Source: Scalesia atractyloides (lineage: Eukaryota > Streptophyta > Magnoliopsida > Asterales > Asteraceae). Taken from it: a DNA stretch of 64,000 nucleotides. The position numbers were made by a program, and so were the translations under genes. This document shows, one piece after another, positions 59,056-64,000 of the stretch. The DNA is taken from positions 57,828,102-57,892,101 of the forward strand of contig CAMTDV010001633.1 in the NCBI GenBank assembly GCA_947069175.1, written 5' to 3'. The notes beneath the pieces were generated by a model that was not told where the DNA came from, searched no databases, and saw only the letters and a program-made list of their open reading frames with translations. Numbering within the stretch: the stretch's first letter is position 1; each line of letters starts with the position of its first letter.

Positions 59056-60828
59056 CTGCTGCTTGCGCTAGTTTTCATTTCGAAACTTTGGAAGTTGCGC
59101 TTGCGCGACATGCCTCCTTGAATCATAGAGACTTGCTTCATCTTCTTGTTACTTGGACCCTCATCCCCGCGCGTGAGTTGTCTGACCTCCTTTCGTACTA
59201 ACTGTACTAAGTGTGTCAGTTTACCACTTTTCAATGCTTTTTTAATCTCTGTGCGCAAACTGATGTAGTTGTCAGTTGTGTGCCCAGTATCTTTGTGAAA
59301 GTCACAAAAGAGGTTTGGGTCTTGACCCTTCTTGTTCTTCATGAGCTGAGGTTGCTTAAACTGATAATTTTCAGTGATCAGAACTTTCGCGGGAGATTTT
59401 GTTAGAGTAGTCCATTGTTGATCACGGTTCTCTTGTTTGATTGCTTTCTGGGTAGCAATCTTGTTAATCGTTGCGCGAGCATCTACTGGTGAATACGAAG
59501 AATACGAACCTTGGTTCGAATCCTTCCAACCTTTTTTAAACTTCCGGCTACCTCTACACAGATCCTTAGGGCGATTCTAAGGTAGTGGTGGTCTGTTGGA
59601 ATTAAGGTTCCGCTCTGTCTGCGCATAAACTTTGGCTGCTGCCATTAGTTTGTCCCAGCTCTTTAGAAGGCCAGTTGTTCCAAAGAGTACTTTTATCATT
59701 CATCACATCTTACCGCATATTTGAACTGTACGCGGATAAGATCCTCATGTACATCTCCAATTTCTAACACTTCCTTATTGTAACGAGTGATAAAATCTTC
59801 AAGGCTTTCGTCATCCTTCCGCCAGATGTTCATCACATCTGAGGAATCTCTGACGTATCGCCTCTGTTGACTAAAATGCGTAAGGAATTTCTCCTTAAGA
59901 TCATTCCAAGAGGAAAGTTTACATGTGGGCAAATTATCAAACCAAAGGGACGCGACGCCGATAAGAGTTTGTACGAACAGATGACACCACATTGGCAACG
60001 TCCAACCTCCAATTAGCCCTGCGCCAGTGAAGAGGCGCATGTGATCATCATAATCAGTCAAACCATTAAACTTCCCTATGTTGGATGGTAACTTTGCTCG
60101 TTCTAGCGGAGCCAACGCTATTTCTCTTACAAACTTCAATTTTTCAGCTGCTTCAGCAGGTCGATACACCAGATTGTAATCATGCTCCACCTCGGGATTG
60201 TATGTTGCACGTATCTCAGGCTTGTAGTTGACATGATCCGTAGACAACCGACTAAAAAAACTTACACTATCTCCTTCTTCATAAGTCTTATCATATTCAT
60301 CATGTTGGGTGTCCCGCTTCTGTGATAGTCGCGGGCCCAAACGTGAATGAACAGATGTGCGACGTTGAGCATTATCCTCTTGTTTTCGATTACCAGAATG
60401 AACGAAATCATTCCTGATTTGATAGTACATCTCGGTTCCGTCTACAGACATATGTGAAGGCGCACAGGCATAGATCTGAAATCATAGCTCAACACTCGAG
60501 GTGCCGGCGAAGCACGGACCTGAGGAGCATTAACCAGAGCTTGAAAAGCTGGAGTTCCGGTCTGAGCACATAGTTGAGCATACATAGCATTTAAAGCAGT
60601 TTGAGATTTGATTAGCCAAGACAACAGAGTCTTACCAGGCGGTAAAATTGATGCAACATCAACATGAGGAGCTGCCGGAGTTACTGAAATGCTTGCATGA
60701 TCTGGATCACACGGAGCATCAGCTTCGCCGGACTAGTCCTCCACAATTTGTCCATCAATCTGAGGACCACCAACGACGCGACGGATCTCAGATCGAGGAC
60801 CTCCTGGACACGACGATCCATCAGTCAT
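59052..60828 (-). pseudogene. gag: Tat gag
   Basis: ATG at 60828 (MTDGSSCPGG) follows the primer site by about 60 bp. The capsid region contains LPSNIGKFNGLTDYDDHMR, then SLWFDNLP, FLTHFSQQRRYVRDSS and LEDFITRYNKEVLEIGD, the retrotransposon-gag pattern. The C-terminal part has FCDFHKDTGHTTDN, the Cys/His segment typical of Tat gag, and GKLTHLVQ. Breaks are TAG at 60733-60735, frameshifts near 60450 and 59700, and TAG at 59577-59579. Confidence 0.85.
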
Positions 60829-60873
60829 GATGCTGTAGATCTAAGTGAAACAAAACGATAGATGATGAGAGAA

Positions 60874-60893
60874 TAGAAAATCGGTGGGCGCCA
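60874..60893 (-). promoter_or_regulatory. Primer binding site of the Tat element
   Basis: On the minus strand TGGCGCCCACCGA starts one base after the 5' LTR end (TCTTCA). TGGCGCC is the start expected for a complement to a tRNA ending GGCGCCA. The tRNA species is not assigned. Confidence 0.7.
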
Positions 60894-60894
60894 A

Positions 60895-61852
60895 TGAAGA
60901 AACATAGGTCTAACTGATCGGAATCAAGTCAGATCTAGGGTTTAGTCTCTGCATAAAATGGGTTAATCCTTCGTTTTGTTTGATGGTGATGATCACAACT
61001 AGGTTTCAACGATACCTGCAAAACAGAACGCCGTTAGCCTCGTCATGGGAAGAAGGGGGGGGGTTCTCTCCGTGACCACCCTCCGGTGTGAGAATAAGTA
61101 TCGGTAGTCGGAAATAGTTTAAGTGAAGTAAGAGAGAGAGTAAGTGAGAGTGAATACCTTTTTCTTGTCTCCAAGATACTTATTTATAGCCGGATTTAGG
61201 CGCCAAAATTACAGAGAGAGAGAGAGAGATTTCACGGTGTCAAGATCCAATGTTAATTTACCAACTTGTTCTTCAAGACACATGGATTGTGCTAAGATCG
61301 ATGGTTGGGGAATGGCCACGTGGCTTGCGACGATGACCCTATGCTTATCACAAAATCATGCCATCGTCGTGACTCTCAAGACAGTGTCAGATCGTGCCAC
61401 GTGTAATTCTGTTATAACCGTTTGTACCTCTGCACGATTGTGCATTAATGGTTTCTAGAAGATATACAGCTGCAATCCTCTAATTGTTTGCCACGTTTCT
61501 TTTCTGTTATAACAGAAAAGATTCTTTTTGTTTCTGAGCTTTATCTCGTGCACAGATGCCATCTAGCTAAGGAAAATATTCAAGGTTAACTGATCCTTTT
61601 CCTCTTCAGCGAGCCGGCACAAAGATTTATAATGCCATTCTGTGGTATTGTAATATGCGCAAGGTTTTCTGAGAGCAATATGATTACCCAGGAAAATCAT
61701 TCAAGGTTAATTATTTTCCTTGCGCGAACCCGCACAAGATAGTTAAATGATTATTTCCCCTTTTTAGGTGACCTGCGCACGGTTTTATGAAGCTTTTCTT
61801 TTGTACCATAGTCCGCGCAAGATTGCTTGGTAGATAGGAAAATGGGGATGGT
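60895..61852 (-). repeat. 5' LTR of the Tat element, outer end truncated
   Basis: Matches 50223-51212 closely but stops at GGGGATGGT. The 39 bp that complete the other LTR (51213-51251) are absent and host sequence begins. An internal deletion of about 34 bp near 61590 removes a GCGCAAGG-containing segment. Confidence 0.88.
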
Positions 61853-61853
61853 T

Positions 61854-61892
61854 ACTAATGAATTTAAAGATTCTGTTAAGTAACACATATTC
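61854..61892. repeat. 39-bp flank duplication of the Tat element
   Basis: Identical to 50184-50222 except for one base (T/G). It directly follows the truncated LTR. Confidence 0.9.
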
Positions 61893-64000
61893 AGCTTCCT
61901 CTCGTGCTAAAAAGTGAATTAAAAAAATTATTGCAAACACTGTTTATTTGATACAAAAAGACAAACTAAAACACTAGCTATAAATAAAACTAAAAAATAA
62001 AAATATAACTTTAATGAAAAGGAATCTAAAACTAAAACACTAACTATAGAGAAAACTAAAAACTAAAAAATAATAAAGTTCAGAAAAAATTAAGAAAGAA
62101 ACAAAAAACCAATAGGATAAAAACACTATCCACATAACTTCCTAATTGTAATTTACGTTAAAAAGTAGAACAACTGAAAACGTACATAAAAATATGCAAG
62201 AAAACGAATTACATTTGACACATAATTCCCAAGAAAACTTACGTCGAATCGTAAACCAACTTGAATTTATACTGATGCGTGCATAAAAATAAGAATGCAA
62301 GAAAATAGTTAAGGCGTGTTGTGACGGTATCGAAACGTAAAGTGACTCGAATTTATATCGTTTAATGAAAACGTCTTATATTTGACTCGACGTGTTTTTG
62401 AATAAAATACGTCAAAACGAGACCATTTGAACACGTACATAAAAATAAGCATGAAAACTTGTTATATTTTACCCGACTAATTTATAGAAAATTAAATAAA
62501 ATTTACATTAAAACGTTGACCAACTTAAAACGTACAAATAATAAGCATAAATAATATATTATATTTGACCCAACTTATTACCGGGAAAAATTTACGTCCA
62601 AACATAAATTAATTTAAATTTATACAAACGCGTACACAAAAATAAACACGTAAAACTTGATTACAAAATTTTAAAAAGTTAAGAGGTTTAATTGTTAATG
62701 CTGAAAGTTAAATGGTAAAGGTATAAAAAAATAATAAAGACCAAAGGCAAAAAATAAAAGACAAAAGACACAAAAACAAAAAACAAAAAACAAAAAGTAA
62801 ATTACTCTTCATCCAACTTGCAATTGTTATATTACAAAAGGTAAGTTATTCTTCATCCAACTTGCAATTGATATATTATATAATTCTTATTATCTTGTTT
62901 GCTAAATGTATTCTAAATACATGAATGAAATTATCAATCCACCTCACTTAACTTAAAATTTTAATCTGGTTAGAGCCAAATGACGTAAGGTGTAATGAAT
63001 TTTCTAAATAAAGAACTGTGACTATAATTATTAAAGTTAAAGATTATCTTTTACAATGCAATACAAATATAAAGGACGAAAAGTAGGGGTGTTTATGGTC
63101 CGGCTTGGACGGTTTTTGGGTTAATCCGTGAACCAAAGTGTTGGTATTTGATAACTGAAATTCGAAACTGAACCAAACCTAACCGTTAGTAACGTTGAAC
63201 TATTATGGCTTATGTGCTAAAAATGAAAAATAAAACAAAAAAAGAATGAAAAAAAAAAGCAGTGAATGTCAAATTAGTTTATTAGAGTTAGAAAAATGAG
63301 ATTTTGAAAGTTCTAATATAGGCCAACATGCATTCCATTGAAAATTTTGAAATTGAAAAGTCATATATGGATCCATTTTTAGTTTACTGTTGCAAAAGTC
63401 TCTAGGTGCTCTCTAATCGATCGATCGGGGAGTTGAGAGTACTCAGCCTATGCGGAGAGCACTCAGTGAATACTCAGACATGTTAATTAGAAAAAATTAG
63501 TTTTCAGAAATTAAATATATGTCAAATAATATAAATTTACTAATATTTATAACAAAATACGTGACAATGATATTCATTCCTTAATATGATAGGCATAGAA
63601 ATTATATTTTATTTCTTTTAAAGTCAAACCTGCCCGAGTTGACATACTAGATCCGATTTTGTCCGAGGTTGACCGCGTTTGATGGATTACGAATAATTAG
63701 GCGGACTTGAAGAAGGTTGCCTCGACAACCTACCTTGTAACGATTATTCGGGGAGTACTCGGCCTTCGAGACCTTGTTTTACAACTATAGTTTACATTAT
63801 TAATTGATAAGTTATATGTTAAATTTAGATTTAAATTTATTTATGTGTATATATAATATATGAAATATTTAAAAAATAATAAAATAAAATCTTAAGGCCC
63901 GGTTCGGTTTATTATGATTGGTTTTTGCTATAAACCGTAAACCAAATCGTTTACTATGGTTTGAACACATTGAAACCGACCGACTGGAAGATGATTAAAA
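61893..64000. repeat. AT-rich flank with ~98-bp degenerate tandem repeat
   Basis: No gene. Units beginning CGTACATAAAAATAAGC lie at about 62181, 62277, 62434, 62531 and 62631 (spacing 96, 157, 97, 100), with TATATTTGACCCAACT-like and ACGTCAAAAC-like words between. A 25-bp word near 62797-62825 (ATTCTTCATCCAACTTGCAA) recurs at about 62849. From 63086 TAGGGGTGTTTATGG begins a hAT-like non-autonomous element rich in GGTTCGGTTT words that may run past the window end. No right end is visible. Confidence 0.5.

Larger units (their letters stand above)
50223..61852 (-). mobile_element. Tat-lineage Ty3/gypsy retrotransposon with antisense gene
   Basis: On the minus strand the order is 5' LTR (61852-60895), primer site, gag, protease, reverse transcriptase, RNase H, a second (archaeal-type) RNase H, integrase, a 4-kb spacer and 3' LTR (51251-50223). 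The second RNase H and an extra ORF in antisense orientation between pol and 3' LTR are features of Tat elements such as Grande and Retand. Flanks are a 39-bp duplication rather than 5 bp, and the 5' LTR lacks its outer 39 bp. Multiple stops and frameshifts break gag-pol. Confidence 0.88.

Noticed and set aside
1..64000. tRNA, rRNA and other RNA genes
   Set aside because: No cloverleaf or rRNA segment was recognised by eye. A covariance-model scan would be needed to exclude small RNA genes.

Overview
The window looks like repeat-rich plant nuclear DNA, probably from a eudicot. AT-rich intergenic sequence, GT-AG introns, chromovirus and Tat Ty3/gypsy elements, Helitrons, Mutator-like elements and several MITE families all point that way. 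The repeat style (LTRs starting TGTAACGCC or TGTCATACCCC) reminds me of Asteraceae, but that is an impression, not proof. I see one convincing intact host gene, at 43707-47592 (+). It has five exons and encodes a 283-aa DUF4057 / HN1-Jupiter-like protein. Most of the rest is transposable elements nested in one another.

Layout. 1-2407: old repeat debris with an inverted-repeat MITE. 2408-10130: a non-autonomous Tekay-type LTR element with PBS, PPT and two LTRs but no gag-pol; its left LTR holds a 1.7-kb insertion. 10131-12409: a second non-autonomous element and debris. 12410-14099: a Mutator-like element with long TIRs, carrying a PIF/Harbinger MITE three bases from its end. 14100-17083: debris, a 73-bp tandem duplication and another MITE. 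17359-31740: a decayed chromovirus (gag-PR-RT-RH-INT) with a hAT-like MITE in gag and a Helitron-derived block of about 7.5 kb (23146-30608) inside its 3' LTR. That block carries PIF1-type helicase 3' ends and two tandem copies of a two-domain B3 gene. 31741-36319: diverged repeat arrays. 36320-39272: a complete-looking non-autonomous Helitron on the minus strand. 39896-40937: a young Pack-MULE with a captured kinase fragment. 41196-42631: two short putative Helitrons. 43400-48100: the DUF4057 gene. 48147-50222: debris. 50223-61852: a nearly complete 11.6-kb Tat-lineage element on the minus strand, with a separate intron-containing gene running antisense to gag-pol. 61853-64000: flank and degenerate repeats.

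How the parts relate. The host gene is independent of the elements, although its 1.8-kb intron 2 holds two repeat insertions. In the Tat element gag-pol is on the minus strand, while the Transposase_28-type ORF, its putative TATA box and its introns are on the plus strand. Introns on that strand would not be removed when the minus-strand genomic RNA is copied. The Helitron block appears to have carried a plant-type B3 gene and then duplicated head to tail. Several unrelated elements carry clusters of a short palindromic word private to each element. This recurring architecture is the least explained structure in the window.
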